DNA from: Acidobacteriota bacterium
Lineage (GTDB): Bacteria; Acidobacteriota; Terriglobia; Acidiferrales; UBA7541
DNA: 41,279 nucleotides
Direction of reading: 5' to 3'
Assembly: GCA_003223315.1 (NCBI GenBank)
Contig: QHYR01000089.1
Span: forward strand, 1 to 41,279
In this document: positions 16,624 through 25,572 of the stretch, piece by piece
How the letters are laid out: each line of letters opens with the position of its first letter
How positions within the stretch are numbered: the stretch's first letter is position 1
Translations under genes and position numbers: made by a program
Notes under the pieces: generated by a model
Database searches by the model: none
What the model was told of the DNA's origin: nothing
Seen by the model: the letters and a program-made list of their open reading frames with translations, nothing else

Positions 16624-16758
16624 ATGACGAAAGACGACAGAATTGGAGTCAGGGTTCCAGCAGAGCTGAAGAAGGCACTTATTCAAATCGCTAAGAAGGA
16701 AGGTAGAAGCCTCGCGCAGGTATGCGAAATCCTTTTGAAGGAGGGTGCTTCCATATAG
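16624..16758 (+). CDS. Small ribbon-helix-helix (CopG/Arc-like) protein
   Basis: A 44-codon gene, ATG to TAG, encodes a protein with the ribbon-helix-helix pattern. A short strand (RIGVRVPAEL) is followed by helix A (LKKALIQIAKKEG) and helix B (SLAQVCEILLKEG). Such proteins bind DNA as dimers, with the strand in the major groove, and often control the element that carries them. It points away from the minus-strand module, whose first gene starts 111 bases away, so the shared region could be its operator. It could also be the DNA-binding half of an antitoxin, but no toxin gene is adjacent. The ribosome site is weak. Confidence 0.6.
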   Translation: MTKDDRIGVRVPAELKKALIQIAKKEGRSLAQVCEILLKEGASI

Positions 16759-16761
16759 CCG

Positions 16762-17634
16762 TTAGCGCGTCTTCTCGGCGGAAGTAGTTGGGTTCACTTT
16801 CACGTCCACGTCATAGGTCGAGAACATCGCCCCATCCGTGGCAATTGCGCGGATCCGGTAGTTACCCGGCGCGCTGAAACTCACCTTCGTCCCCGACGTG
16901 AGCGGCTTTCCGTAAACGGCCGGGCTCAAGTCTGGATCGAATTGAGCTTTGCCCGGCCCCCGATAAAGAATCCATCGAATCTGCACACCTTCCACTTTTC
17001 CCCCGCGATCTCCGAGACCCGGCTTCGGGAGCCCGTCATCGGTGGCCGTCACTTTTAATATCGCCGAAGCAGGCAGAGTGACCGTTTGGGCAGGGCCGCC
17101 CGTGATGACGGGAGCTTGGTTGTCAGGGGTGGGATTCGAATTCGAAGTCCGCAGGAACGGATCGGAGATGGCATTCTTGGAAATCAGCAGCTTGTCTATT
17201 TCCCATTCCGGCTGCAGCCAACCCTTGGAGAGATTCGTCCTGCCCCGATTCGTGAGCGTCCATACCAGCCGCTTATCTTTGGGCCAGTCCTTGGGCATGA
17301 CTACCTTGAACACAAACCACCTTCGTCCAGGGTAGAAGTGTGTCGGCTGGCCCTGATCGCCATTCCCGAGATCGAAAGTATTATCGGCGCCGAGCGGCAC
17401 GTCGATTTCCTCTTCCGAATTTCTGTTGTAGTAGCCAAAATAAAACGAGAAGGTTCCGTCGGGGTTGCCCTCCCACCCATCAAATGTGGGACTTATATCC
17501 CGGCCTCGGCGGTATTGGGCTCCCGGGTAGGGGAACTGGGCGTTTAAGCGGATGCCGCCCGCGACGAGGAGAAAGAGGGCCGCGCAAACCGCCAGTTTGA
17601 ATCGATGCTGAATCGAATTTCTTTTTGCCATCAC
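16762..17634 (-). CDS. Secreted partner protein of the cytochrome-copper monooxygenase, first copy (unknown function)
   Basis: The 290-residue protein has a signal peptide (FKLAVCAALFLLVAGGIRL, cleavage near LNAQ). The mature part has two regions. The first is a conserved beta-rich block (PTFDGWEGNPDGTFSFYFGY, VPLGADN, GQPTHFYPGRRWFVFKVVMP, KGWLQPEWEID). The second is an Ig-like domain (QTVTLPASAILKVTATDDG, VQIRWILYRGPG, APGNYRIRAIATDGA). Its start overlaps the stop of the upstream monooxygenase gene by 4 bases, so the two are translationally coupled. A paralogue at 26815 follows another monooxygenase copy in the same way. It is therefore probably a periplasmic or outer-surface partner or substrate-holding subunit. 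The family has no function known to me. Confidence 0.8.
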   Translation of the reverse strand: MMAKRNSIQHRFKLAVCAALFLLVAGGIRLNAQFPYPGAQYRRGRDISPTFDGWEGNPDGTFSFYFGYYNRNSEEEIDVPLGADNTFDLGNGDQGQPTHFYPGRRWFVFKVVMPKDWPKDKRLVWTLTNRGRTNLSKGWLQPEWEIDKLLISKNAISDPFLRTSNSNPTPDNQAPVITGGPAQTVTLPASAILKVTATDDGLPKPGLGDRGGKVEGVQIRWILYRGPGKAQFDPDLSPAVYGKPLTSGTKVSFSAPGNYRIRAIATDGAMFSTYDVDVKVNPTTSAEKTR

Positions 17635-18944
17635 CGTGTGCTGATCAGTTTCGAGTGTTCCGCCTTCCGGGCTTCTACTTCCTTTTTGAAATCTTCTTCG
17701 GACATGTAGTAATAGCTGAGCCAGGCCGAGGCCATTTCGTCTACGGTCCGTTCTCCCCAGGTGACCTGTGCGTCTGGATCAGGGTTGAATCGGGCCTGCT
17801 CGCTATTGTCATGCCACATGATGGAATGCAGAATCGTCCCAGCGGGCAGTAGCGGCGCCGCATCATCTGCGTAGACGTAGTTGCGCATCCAGTTAAACTC
17901 GAACCTGGCGCAACTCAGCATCTCGGTCTTTCCATTCGGATAAATCGCTTCCAGGCATTCGGCCTTCCCACGGTTGTGCATGTGGGGCTGGAAGGACAGC
18001 AGCCGGGCTGGTTTGATCAGTGGCATGTAAGCATCGGAGCGTACGTTTGCCTCGTGGGGCCGAAGGTCGACGTCATTCACGCCAACCGTGAGTGAAGTGA
18101 TCACGTGCTTGGGCGTGTAACCCTTGGGATATAACTTCAAACCCAAGGCCACATTGGTGGGAGTCTCGGTGCCGTTGGCGTGTAGGTGGAACTGGAAGTT
18201 GATCTTAGTTCCCGCCTTAATTAACCGGCCTGAACCGTCGGGGAAGACGTCGGCGCCTTTTCCAATTGCATATTCATTGAGGAAGACGCCCTGCTCTCCC
18301 ACCTCGAGTTGGACGTTCCCATCGAGCTGACCGCTGTGACGGGTGCCGGCATCCGGTTCGACGATGGACGTTCTGATGTGGTGGATCACGTTATAGCCCT
18401 TGGTGGGAATAATCTGGATGGCCTGAACATAGCGGTCCTCTGCGAGACCAGGATCCACAAGAATGTCCGGCCACCAGTCGGCTCCATGGGCTTTCACGAT
18501 CACGTCTTTCGGCAGAGCGATGATGAGATCCGGCTTGCCGATCTGCCAGCTTTGGTCATCCGCGAATTGGCGCGGCGGCGGCATGTCGGCGGGATTTCCC
18601 TGAGGGGCGCCGTTGTCCACCCACTTGACGATCGTCGCGATTTCATCGTCGGTCAGCGACTCGTCATTATTGAAATGCTGCACCCCAATGTTCCTGTCGA
18701 TAAACCATGGGGGCATTTCGCGGGCTTCGACTCTCTGCTTGATCGCCCTCGCCCACGGGCGTGCATCGGCGTAAGTCACCAACGACATTGGCGCAACCGT
18801 GCCGACGTGATGACAGGTCTGGCAATGCGCCTGGAAGATCGGCGCCACGTTCCTCGTAAAGGTGACCTGTTCCTGCGCCTCCGCTGCCGCAGACATCACC
18901 GTGAATGCGGCAATCGCCATCAAGAAAGTAAGGGTGGTCTTCAT
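17631..18944 (-). CDS. Periplasmic cytochrome c fused to a copper type II (PHM/DBH-like) monooxygenase, intact copy
   Basis: After a signal peptide (to AEAQ, about residue 24) comes a single-heme cytochrome domain with CQTCH at 41-45 and a likely axial Met in MPPW. The C-terminal two-thirds match the two-domain fold of peptidylglycine/dopamine monooxygenases. His188-His189 (NVIHHI) and a His in FQFHLH (253/255) fit the first copper site. HMH at 321-323 (FQPHMHNRGK) and Met404 in TVDEMASAWLSYYYM fit the second. Animal relatives need ascorbate or cytochrome b561, and here the fused heme may supply electrons. The oxidised substrate is unknown. It is coupled downstream to the partner gene and follows a Tat flavoprotein gene by 48 bases in one minus-strand operon. 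Confidence 0.87.
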   Translation of the reverse strand: MKTTLTFLMAIAAFTVMSAAAEAQEQVTFTRNVAPIFQAHCQTCHHVGTVAPMSLVTYADARPWARAIKQRVEAREMPPWFIDRNIGVQHFNNDESLTDDEIATIVKWVDNGAPQGNPADMPPPRQFADDQSWQIGKPDLIIALPKDVIVKAHGADWWPDILVDPGLAEDRYVQAIQIIPTKGYNVIHHIRTSIVEPDAGTRHSGQLDGNVQLEVGEQGVFLNEYAIGKGADVFPDGSGRLIKAGTKINFQFHLHANGTETPTNVALGLKLYPKGYTPKHVITSLTVGVNDVDLRPHEANVRSDAYMPLIKPARLLSFQPHMHNRGKAECLEAIYPNGKTEMLSCARFEFNWMRNYVYADDAAPLLPAGTILHSIMWHDNSEQARFNPDPDAQVTWGERTVDEMASAWLSYYYMSEEDFKKEVEARKAEHSKLISTR

Positions 18945-18992
18945 GTTGTGTCTCCTCGCTAGGAATACAATCCCTTTTTCCAGTCTCTCATC

Positions 18993-20795
18993 TTAGGCCT
19001 TGGAAACTTCTGCCGTTTCAATGGCTGCGTTCTTCCCGGCGATGCGGCCCTGCACAAGGCAGCGCGCCAGGCCGTGAAGTCCGAATCCGCCGGCGCTCTC
19101 ACCCGCGCAATACAGACCGGGAATTACATTACCGGAAAAATCCATGACTTGACACTTGGCGTTGATACGAAGCCCCGCGCGCGTGTCGTGGACGACGGGC
19201 ATGGCCCAAGCCGCGTAGAACGGCGACGTCTGGATTTTATATTTTGGAGCGGGCTTCCCGAAATCCGCATCGTTCCCGCCGTCCACAAAAGAGTTGTAAC
19301 GCTTGACGGTATTTTCGAGGGCGGCGCCAGGCATGGGCTTTCGCTGATACTTGTTTACGATGGCTGACGCTAATCCGGCTACAGTGTTTGCCGAGAAGAA
19401 ATATCCCTCCGCGATATCCACGTAGGGAGGTGCGACGGTCCACTCCTCGCGCTTCACGGCCTCAGCATCGAAGATGGCCCAGATGGGGCCGCCGCCATTG
19501 ACGGCCTCTCCGTTGCCAGCGAGCGCGGCGTCGAGAAAATTAGCGGGGTTGTACTTGATATTGGCGGCATTGAGGTAACTGCCCGGTTTATAGGAAGAGA
19601 GGGCGTGGTAATTGTTGGCCGTGTACTGGCCTGCGGTCTCGTCGTAGAACCGCATACCAGTCTGGTTAACGAGGATTACATTCTGGTAATCGCGCACGTT
19701 AAGGCCGACCGCACGCACCAGATGAAATAGCGGGCTTCCCGGTTGCCACTCCAAATTTCTATAGCCATATTGGCTGCCGATCCGGCCTGCCTTGGTAAGG
19801 CGATCGCCAAATTCCCCAACCTGGTTATACGCGCCCCAGAGTGAAGCGCCTATGGTGATACCGGCCAACTCTCCGCTACCGTCCTGGAAAGAATAGGGCT
19901 CACCGGCCACACCGTTGTATTCCTCGGTCAGCCTGACGTCGAAGATTCTCCGGAAATTAACGTTGCCGCTGGAGCCTCCAGTGGCGAGGATAACGCCTTT
20001 GCGCGCGCCGATGTTCAGGACCTTACCCTCGTTGCTGGCCTTAAGGCCCAAAATTTTTCCGGAGGAAGCTCCCTGCCGGATGAGGGTCACCATTTTGTGC
20101 TTCAAGAGGATTTGTACATTGGCCTTCCTGGCGGCGGCTTCGAGCGGCCGGACGAGGCCAACGCCGGAGGACATGGTCGCCGCTTCGCTGGGATCTACGG
20201 GCTTTCCGGTTTGCATCCGCATCCAGCCCATAGGAGCGGCGTGATTTTCCCGTAGAGCGGAATTCCCAGTCGCACCGGCCCCTTGGTTGTCGGGGGCTTT
20301 CTCGACAAAAATGACACCATGAGCAACCAGCCATTCGAAAGTTGGCGCGCTATTGTCAGCAAAGGCCCGAATGACTTCTTTGTCATTATACCGATAGTCA
20401 GGGAAACCGTTGGGTTCAACGACCGACCAATCGGTGAGGTCCGCATACAAAAGGTCTGCTGAATCCTCGATGCCGTACTTCTTCTGCCGGCTCGTGCCGC
20501 CGCCGAGGGCGACGTTGCCGCCGCTCACCATGGCATGACCGCCAATATCAAAGTTCGCGTCCATCAAGATGACGGACGCGCCGTTCTCGCTGGCTTCAAT
20601 CGCGGCGGGAAGCCCGGCGGCTCCGGCACCCACCACGACGATATCCACCTGTTTGTCCCAATGCGGCGGCCGCCCTTGCGCCTCCGCGTATTCCGCGGCA
20701 AGGCCGCTTAGAGCCGCCGCGCCTACCCCGGCGCCCGCTGTCTTTACAAAATCCCGCCGCGACAACCGTTTCTTGTTTTCGGGATCACGTGCCAT
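18993..20795 (-). CDS. Tat-exported FAD-dependent oxidoreductase (fumarate reductase / ketosteroid dehydrogenase family)
   Basis: The 600-residue protein starts with a Tat signal (RRDFVKTAGAGVGAAAL, residues 13 on) preceded by a good GGGAG ribosome site. The FAD-binding motif VVVGAGAAGLPAAIEASENG starts at 54, and the second FAD contact is ILATGGSSGN. The C-terminal GLYCAGESAGGFGLHGLARC closes the flavin domain as in FAD_binding_2 flavoproteins. No heme c motif is present, so electrons must go to or come from a separate carrier. The cytochrome c-copper protein next to it is a candidate. It may reduce or dehydrogenate a small organic molecule, but the active-site residues do not let me choose between fumarate-reductase-like and delta-1-dehydrogenase-like chemistry. 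Confidence 0.87.
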   Translation of the reverse strand: MARDPENKKRLSRRDFVKTAGAGVGAAALSGLAAEYAEAQGRPPHWDKQVDIVVVGAGAAGLPAAIEASENGASVILMDANFDIGGHAMVSGGNVALGGGTSRQKKYGIEDSADLLYADLTDWSVVEPNGFPDYRYNDKEVIRAFADNSAPTFEWLVAHGVIFVEKAPDNQGAGATGNSALRENHAAPMGWMRMQTGKPVDPSEAATMSSGVGLVRPLEAAARKANVQILLKHKMVTLIRQGASSGKILGLKASNEGKVLNIGARKGVILATGGSSGNVNFRRIFDVRLTEEYNGVAGEPYSFQDGSGELAGITIGASLWGAYNQVGEFGDRLTKAGRIGSQYGYRNLEWQPGSPLFHLVRAVGLNVRDYQNVILVNQTGMRFYDETAGQYTANNYHALSSYKPGSYLNAANIKYNPANFLDAALAGNGEAVNGGGPIWAIFDAEAVKREEWTVAPPYVDIAEGYFFSANTVAGLASAIVNKYQRKPMPGAALENTVKRYNSFVDGGNDADFGKPAPKYKIQTSPFYAAWAMPVVHDTRAGLRINAKCQVMDFSGNVIPGLYCAGESAGGFGLHGLARCLVQGRIAGKNAAIETAEVSKA

Positions 20796-21052
20796 GCCGG
20801 ATCTCCCGATTGCGAATTAGGCTTTGCTGCTTGGGCCCTGAGTAAAGATCTCGATTTTGGTTTCTTGGGTAGCCAGTATCCGAGTTCCGCCTTGAGTTTC
20901 CCTGGGCCGGAGTGTAGCCCTCCTGCCGAGTCGTGTCAACGCAACTGCGCTAGCCCTTTTCCCGCAGGTGGGCCTCACCGCTGTGAGAGCGCCGAGCGCC
21001 ACAATCGTGCCACGGGCCGGCTTACAACGCGCCTGTGCGGAGCCGGAGTGCC

Positions 21053-22237
21053 CTACAACGGGACGTAATCGAGGACGACCTGAAGTGGAAATTGCCTGGC
21101 CGCCTTCGGCTCGTCGGAATAGTCCGGCAGCGGAGTGAGACGCACTGTGATTTTGGTGCCGCTGGCAAGTTCCACCGGCTGCTGCAGCCAATAACGCTGG
21201 AACCACTGCGGCCTCGGCCCGTGTAGCCGCAAGAGCGGCACAGTGGCGCCAGATGGCGTGGTCGCGTCAATATTCAAAGACTCATAGGCACGATCGAGCA
21301 TCGGCCGGAGTGCGACGATGCGTGCGGGCCCCGGGAGCGTGCCCCCAAAACTGCCCCCAGAAATACTGGAGCCGCTCGAGCCGCCGGCGGCTTTCGGCGG
21401 ATCGATGGCGAACGATTGCAGTTCGCGGCCGGAAGGCGGCGGATCGGCGAAATACAAACCGATCGTGCTCCTGTCGGACACGGCATTCTGCTCCTGGTCG
21501 AAATGCTTCTTATAGTGAATCTGCAGGTGGATCTTCGAGCCGGGCGTTAGCCGGAAGGCCGCACCGCTTGGCACGGCTATCGTCTGACCTCCCGGCTCCC
21601 ATAGCGCCAACACGGGACCATTCTCGATGCTGATCACCGCGTCCCGCACGATCGACGCCGCCCCGGGCATCAGGTCGGCTGCCCTGATCCATTTCGTTTC
21701 GGTCACATTGGCCGGCAGAGAAAGGTTGGACACTTCTTCGATCGCATTCGCTGCCACGGTGTGCTCGGCGTCCATCTGAATCTTCAAATCGGGTGGGCCA
21801 AGCTTCCACTGCGCATGGAATGCCACGTCCGGCACCTTTGCGTCGGGATTGCCCTCCGGCGTCCCGCCGGAGGCCCAAACGACGATGACATCAATGTCGC
21901 GCGAGCTGATGGGGTACCCGCCTTGGACCGGCGGACTGGTTGGATCCACCGGCCACGGCGGCATGCGGCCGGCGGTAAGCTCGTCACGGATCGATTGAGC
22001 CCATGGCATCGCCGCACTGTATGTCATGAGGGACATCGGCGCCGGCCCGCCGAGGACGTGGCAACCGGCACAGTGATCTCGCAACACTGGAAAGACATCT
22101 CGGTTGTAATCGTATTTCGAGGTCACCGGCGTGTGCGCATCGGTGTGTTCGGTGGCGACCACGAAGAAAAAAACAATCGCCAGCGCGACCACGGAGCACG
22201 GTCCGATCATGCGGCTGAATTGTCTACCGGCTTCCAT
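21053..22237 (-). CDS. Periplasmic cytochrome c with a copper-ligand-free PHM-like domain
   Basis: Start ATG 22237 overlaps the stop of the upstream gene by 14 bases. A membrane anchor or signal ([13 protein letters not shown]) precedes a heme motif CAGCH at 56-60 and a likely axial Met in MPPW. The rest aligns block by block with the intact copper protein ([48 protein letters not shown]). The copper ligands are gone, however: the HH pair is Arg-Asp (SIVRDA, 198-199), HMH is Met-Leu-Asp (313-315), and the DEM region is missing from the shortened C-terminus. It therefore probably works as an electron carrier or binding protein rather than a monooxygenase. A Gly/Ser-rich loop lies at 285-301. 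Confidence 0.8.
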   Translation of the reverse strand: MEAGRQFSRMIGPCSVVALAIVFFFVVATEHTDAHTPVTSKYDYNRDVFPVLRDHCAGCHVLGGPAPMSLMTYSAAMPWAQSIRDELTAGRMPPWPVDPTSPPVQGGYPISSRDIDVIVVWASGGTPEGNPDAKVPDVAFHAQWKLGPPDLKIQMDAEHTVAANAIEEVSNLSLPANVTETKWIRAADLMPGAASIVRDAVISIENGPVLALWEPGGQTIAVPSGAAFRLTPGSKIHLQIHYKKHFDQEQNAVSDRSTIGLYFADPPPSGRELQSFAIDPPKAAGGSSGSSISGGSFGGTLPGPARIVALRPMLDRAYESLNIDATTPSGATVPLLRLHGPRPQWFQRYWLQQPVELASGTKITVRLTPLPDYSDEPKAARQFPLQVVLDYVPL

Positions 22238-23942
22238 AAACTGACTCGATATCGGCAATCGCCGCGGAGAAGTCCCGATAAAACGGCAGCAGCCGTTCCT
22301 TGTTACCGAGATCGCCAGCGGCATCGATCTTCCAGGCGGCCATCGTCAATCGCTTGACCGCGCTCGCCACCTTCGGCCGTTGATCTTCCGGTATTTCGCT
22401 GATGTGATTTTCCTCGAGCGCGAGGGCGACGTCTTTTGCGCCGATGGCGGGGTACCAAAGGCCACCTAGATCGCCTTGATCAAGCGCCTTGGTCACAGCT
22501 TGCGCACGCTTGGCCAGCTCGGCGAGTAACTCCGGCGTGGTCGTGGGCAGCGGCGCTTCCGGTCTGAGTGTGGGAGGGACGTAAGTGTCGCTCTGCTGAG
22601 AGGGCGCTGCTGCCGTCGGAGTCTGATTCGGAGGCGGCACGGAGACATTGGGGGCAGCGGCGGCGCTCGCCGTTGCCTGCGATTTCGGCTGTGCGGCGGC
22701 CGTTGTCGTCGGGGCCGAAGCGGCAGGAGCAGGGGCCACGGGGCCCGGCTCCCTTGAGTAATCGGCGAACGTGAAGTCGAACACGCGTTCCTTATCGTCT
22801 GGCTTGAACTTTACCCGCAGCGTGAAGTTGGCAGGCAGCGCCGTTGCCGCGATCGACGCTTCGAGGGTATTGCCGTCGTCCGTTCGTCCCGGTTTGAGAG
22901 CAAGAGGCGCGGCGATGTCGTTCCCATTTGCGTCGGTTTTGGCGGCACTGGCGGAAAAACCCGTGACTGCAAGCGGCTGAGTCATGTCGTTATAGAAGTA
23001 CACCCGGAAAATGTTCGGTCGCATCAAGGTGCCCTCGAGGTGGTGCCAGCTGTCGTCGGCCATGAAGAATTGTCCGCCGTGACGCGGGTTGTGGTCGCCG
23101 TGGGGACGTCGCTCATATCCGGTGGTTCGCGCATTGCCATCTTGGCACGTTCCTGGCTCAAGTTGGCGGACGCTCGAATCGTTCCTGCACGTGAAATACA
23201 GCGCCGCTGTGATGGGAACGAGTTCGCTCCTATCCACCGGGCAAACGCCTGGTTTGTCCTGGATAAACGACTGGAACTTGAGGCAGGAGTACACCGTGAC
23301 GAGACGAATCGGCACGAGAGACGCGCCCGATTGCGGGCACTTTCCTGGCTTGTCTTCAAGAACGCTCTCTTCACCCGGCGTGGCGCAGACGTAGGAGATG
23401 GGCGGCAGCTCGTTCGCCTTTGCAGGCGCGCCTGTGGGCGTGGCGATAACGCGGACGTCATGCAGTGTCGAGAAGTCGCCGTCGTAGACCTTCGCTGTAA
23501 TGTGATCGCCGACGTTCACGGTCAGGTTGTCAGGCTTGTCGATGCGGTAATTCATGGTCATCGCCCCCATCCAGCCCGGCACATTCTCGCCACTTACCGT
23601 CAGCATCCGGGCATTTGCATCGACTTTTTCAACCGTACCGCGAAACGTGTGCTCCTTTTTCGTGCTTACTGGCTTTTTGCCTGCCTGTCCTGCGCTGGAT
23701 TTTGATGGGGCAATCGAAGCGGGTGTGGTCCCCGGTATCACCTTGGGAGCCGTGCTGGCTGATTGCTGCGCTTCGGCAATGGCGACACTGAGAAGCGAAG
23801 TGGTTCTCCGAGGCTGGCCCACGAGCCCCATGAAGGCAAGGATCGCTGCGGTCATCAGAAAAGCAGCGACATTCGGGTTGCTCTTTCTCCTGACTTCTCT
23901 CATCCGCCTGGGATCACCTGCCGGCCCCAAAATATTCGTCAT
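22224..23942 (-). CDS. CusF-like copper-binding protein with degenerate heavy-metal-binding repeats
   Basis: The 572-residue protein has an N-terminal membrane segment ([17 protein letters not shown]). It then has a CusF-type domain ([44 protein letters not shown]), where the Met and Trp residues that hold copper in CusF are present ([10 protein letters not shown]). Three Cys-containing repeats follow ([12 protein letters not shown] ... [24 protein letters not shown] ... [20 protein letters not shown]). They resemble the YxCPMH...PGxCPxCGMxLVP metal-binding domain but lack parts of it. A Pro/Ala/Thr-rich linker (about 400-460) joins a helical C-terminus. It heads the minus-strand operon and may deliver copper to the monooxygenases. 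That is an inference. Confidence 0.78.
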   Translation of the reverse strand: MTNILGPAGDPRRMREVRRKSNPNVAAFLMTAAILAFMGLVGQPRRTTSLLSVAIAEAQQSASTAPKVIPGTTPASIAPSKSSAGQAGKKPVSTKKEHTFRGTVEKVDANARMLTVSGENVPGWMGAMTMNYRIDKPDNLTVNVGDHITAKVYDGDFSTLHDVRVIATPTGAPAKANELPPISYVCATPGEESVLEDKPGKCPQSGASLVPIRLVTVYSCLKFQSFIQDKPGVCPVDRSELVPITAALYFTCRNDSSVRQLEPGTCQDGNARTTGYERRPHGDHNPRHGGQFFMADDSWHHLEGTLMRPNIFRVYFYNDMTQPLAVTGFSASAAKTDANGNDIAAPLALKPGRTDDGNTLEASIAATALPANFTLRVKFKPDDKERVFDFTFADYSREPGPVAPAPAASAPTTTAAAQPKSQATASAAAAPNVSVPPPNQTPTAAAPSQQSDTYVPPTLRPEAPLPTTTPELLAELAKRAQAVTKALDQGDLGGLWYPAIGAKDVALALEENHISEIPEDQRPKVASAVKRLTMAAWKIDAAGDLGNKERLLPFYRDFSAAIADIESVYGSR

Positions 23943-24658
23943 TGTAAACCGTCGGTTGCACTTGGTACAAATTCCGCAACCCGTGGTCTCCGCGACCTGT
24001 TTCAGCCCCGAGTGTCGCGGTTAAGTTTGTCCCGTAAGGATTAACTCGAATTGAGCTGCTTCGATTTGCGGCCACCATGAGACTTCGCGCCGTTGGGTAG
24101 TGGGTCACTTCTCTTCCGGGGTTCGATCGACGCGTGGTCTCCTGCCCATGGTGCCTCCTGTTTTGGAGGCCCTGATTCTACCTAGGTAGGCTGTCCAGTT
24201 TTAGCGGGGAGCACTACAATTCTTCACCAGACGTTGGAACACGACTCGCAATTATCAATGCGTTATCATCGTATTATCATCGACGAGTGTTGAACTGCCG
24301 CTTCATAAATCTGCGCAATTTCCCATGCTGCAATACATTTGCGGGCGAGACGTTGGTACAAGCCGGCCGTATCGCTGGGAAATACGCGCGAAAACTTCCT
24401 CGATTCCACCGCTCAAGAGACTTTCAGGAAACCGTGGTGCCGGACAACTCCTCGATCTGCTCAATCCCTGCAGAGGCCAAAGCTGCCGCGATCAGAGGTG
24501 CTGCCGTAGCTGCGCCGTTTCAGGAGTTCTGCGCCGCCTTAGTTGCCCGAGGAATGTGTTTTTCTTGACATCCCCCTTTATAGAACTGGATTCTGGGAAA
24601 CTGCGATAGCTGAAAGGTGAGACACTTATACCGGGGAGCTATAGGAGGGAGGTCAACC
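23943..24658. other. Long divergent intergenic region
   Basis: The 716 bases separate the minus-strand redox operon from the plus-strand genes. I see no convincing gene, since short frames here lack family features and ribosome sites. The region contains a 12-bp palindrome (24178-24189), a GC-rich inverted repeat (24153-24170), a repeated TATCATCG-like element near 24261-24283 and a TTGACA at 24565-24570 with no clear -10 partner. It probably holds the promoters for both directions. Confidence 0.5.
24153..24189. promoter_or_regulatory. Adjacent inverted repeats, possible operator
   Basis: GCCTCC and GGAGGC (24153-24158 and 24165-24170, 6-base loop) are followed by a perfect palindrome CTACCTAGGTAG (24178-24189). 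The position between divergent operons fits a regulator site. No regulator gene is in the window. Confidence 0.3.
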
Positions 24659-25465
24659 ATGAAAGCGATTTGTTTGGTGTGCCTTTTTGTGGCTATCTTC
24701 ACGCCCGCGCTCGTCGCGCAAGAGCTGACGGCACCCGATATAAAATCGAACCGGCCCACTCCTCGAACGGCCGACGGACACCCGGATCTCAGCGGGTACT
24801 GGAAGGGCATCCGCGGCACAACTCCTGTGGGGAACATTGGGAAGGATCTTCCGGGCTTCAAACTGCCGCTGACGCCGGCTGGCGAAGCTGCATTGCAGCA
24901 TAATCTCACCGCGACGATCGATCCGGAGAGCCTTTGCATCATTGGCGGTATCCCTCGACACAATGCCAGCGGGTTACCGTTCGAGGTCCTGCAAGGAACC
25001 AAGAAAGTCGTCTTCCTCTATTTGTACAACTACTTTCGGCTGATTCCCATTGATGCCGCTCGCAAGCATTCGGCCGACCCCGATCCGACTTTCTTTGGAG
25101 AGGAGCTTGGTCATTGGGATGGCGACGCATTGGTGGTCGATTCGGTGGGATTTAAAGACGAGAAGGTCTGGATCGATGAAAACGCGAATCCTCATAGCGA
25201 TGCCTTGCACGTTGTCGAGCGTTGGACGCGGCCGGATGCGGATCACATCCACGTGGAAACGCTGATTGAGGATCCGAAGTTTTATACTAGGCCCTTCACT
25301 TATTCGCGAACCTGGGTGCTCGGACAACCCGATGAGGAGACTAAGGAGTTTTCGTGCAGCGAAAACAATGTCGATGTGGGTCACCTTGGGTTCGGGCCGG
25401 GGCCCATTCGTCCCGACGGTACGCGCGGCTACGTCGATCCTGGGGCCGCTCCTTCCGCCCGATAA
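24659..25465 (+). CDS. Secreted protein of an unknown family with GHWxGDxLVVD motif (copy 1)
   Basis: Start ATG 24659 is set by a strong AGGAGGGAGGT site. A signal peptide (ICLVCLFVAIFTPALVAQ) is followed by the family's N-terminal block (TADGHPDLSGYWKG). A middle block reads GLPFEVLQGTKKVVFLYLYN, and the core has GHWDGDALVVDSVGF, then NPHSDALHVVERW. It ends with a region around TYSRTWVL and FSCSENN. Three further members lie at 37453, 38393 and 40658. The family is common in secreted proteomes of this type of bacterium, but I know of no assigned function. The conserved His, Asp and Glu residues in the core could bind a metal. The monooxygenase pseudogene follows 108 bases downstream. Confidence 0.8.
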   Translation: MKAICLVCLFVAIFTPALVAQELTAPDIKSNRPTPRTADGHPDLSGYWKGIRGTTPVGNIGKDLPGFKLPLTPAGEAALQHNLTATIDPESLCIIGGIPRHNASGLPFEVLQGTKKVVFLYLYNYFRLIPIDAARKHSADPDPTFFGEELGHWDGDALVVDSVGFKDEKVWIDENANPHSDALHVVERWTRPDADHIHVETLIEDPKFYTRPFTYSRTWVLGQPDEETKEFSCSENNVDVGHLGFGPGPIRPDGTRGYVDPGAAPSAR

Positions 25466-25502
25466 ACGCGCTTCTCGGGAGCTGACCACTACCCGTCAGC
25501 CG

Positions 25503-25531
25503 TTGACATTTGTTGACACTGGGCGTAGAGA
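25503..25531 (+). promoter_or_regulatory. Candidate sigma-70-type promoter
   Basis: TTGACA (25503-25508), a 17-base spacer and TAGAGA (25526-25531) lie 41 bases before the ATG at 25573. The -35 is perfect and the -10 is weak. The same TTGACA-N17-TAG layout occurs at two other genes in the window. Confidence 0.4.
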
Positions 25532-25572
25532 TAGACGAGAAGCATTGCGGCATTGCTCCGAGGAAAATCGAC

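Larger units (their letters stand above)
13700..16758. mobile_element. Degraded integrated element (recombination/nuclease module) that cuts a lasso-type cluster
   Basis: Five overlapping minus-strand genes (annealase-like, unknown, RecB-like nuclease, unknown, HNH) and a short plus-strand ribbon-helix-helix gene form a block unlike its surroundings. At the left end the asparagine-synthetase-like gene stops abruptly at about 13705. No integrase or transposase is seen. I found no clear terminal direct or inverted repeats by eye, so the mode of entry is unknown. The right edge near 16758 is set only by the next unrelated gene. Three of five minus-strand genes are broken, which indicates an old, decaying insertion. 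Confidence 0.5.

Noticed and set aside
24565-24593. Promoter for the 24659 gene using TTGACA at 24565
   Set aside because: At 16-18 base spacing there is no TA-containing -10 box. The TATAGA nearby is only 8 bases away, too close.
24287-24609. Two overlapping 93-94 codon frames before the 24659 gene
   Set aside because: No family features, no ribosome site, and they lie in the expected promoter region.
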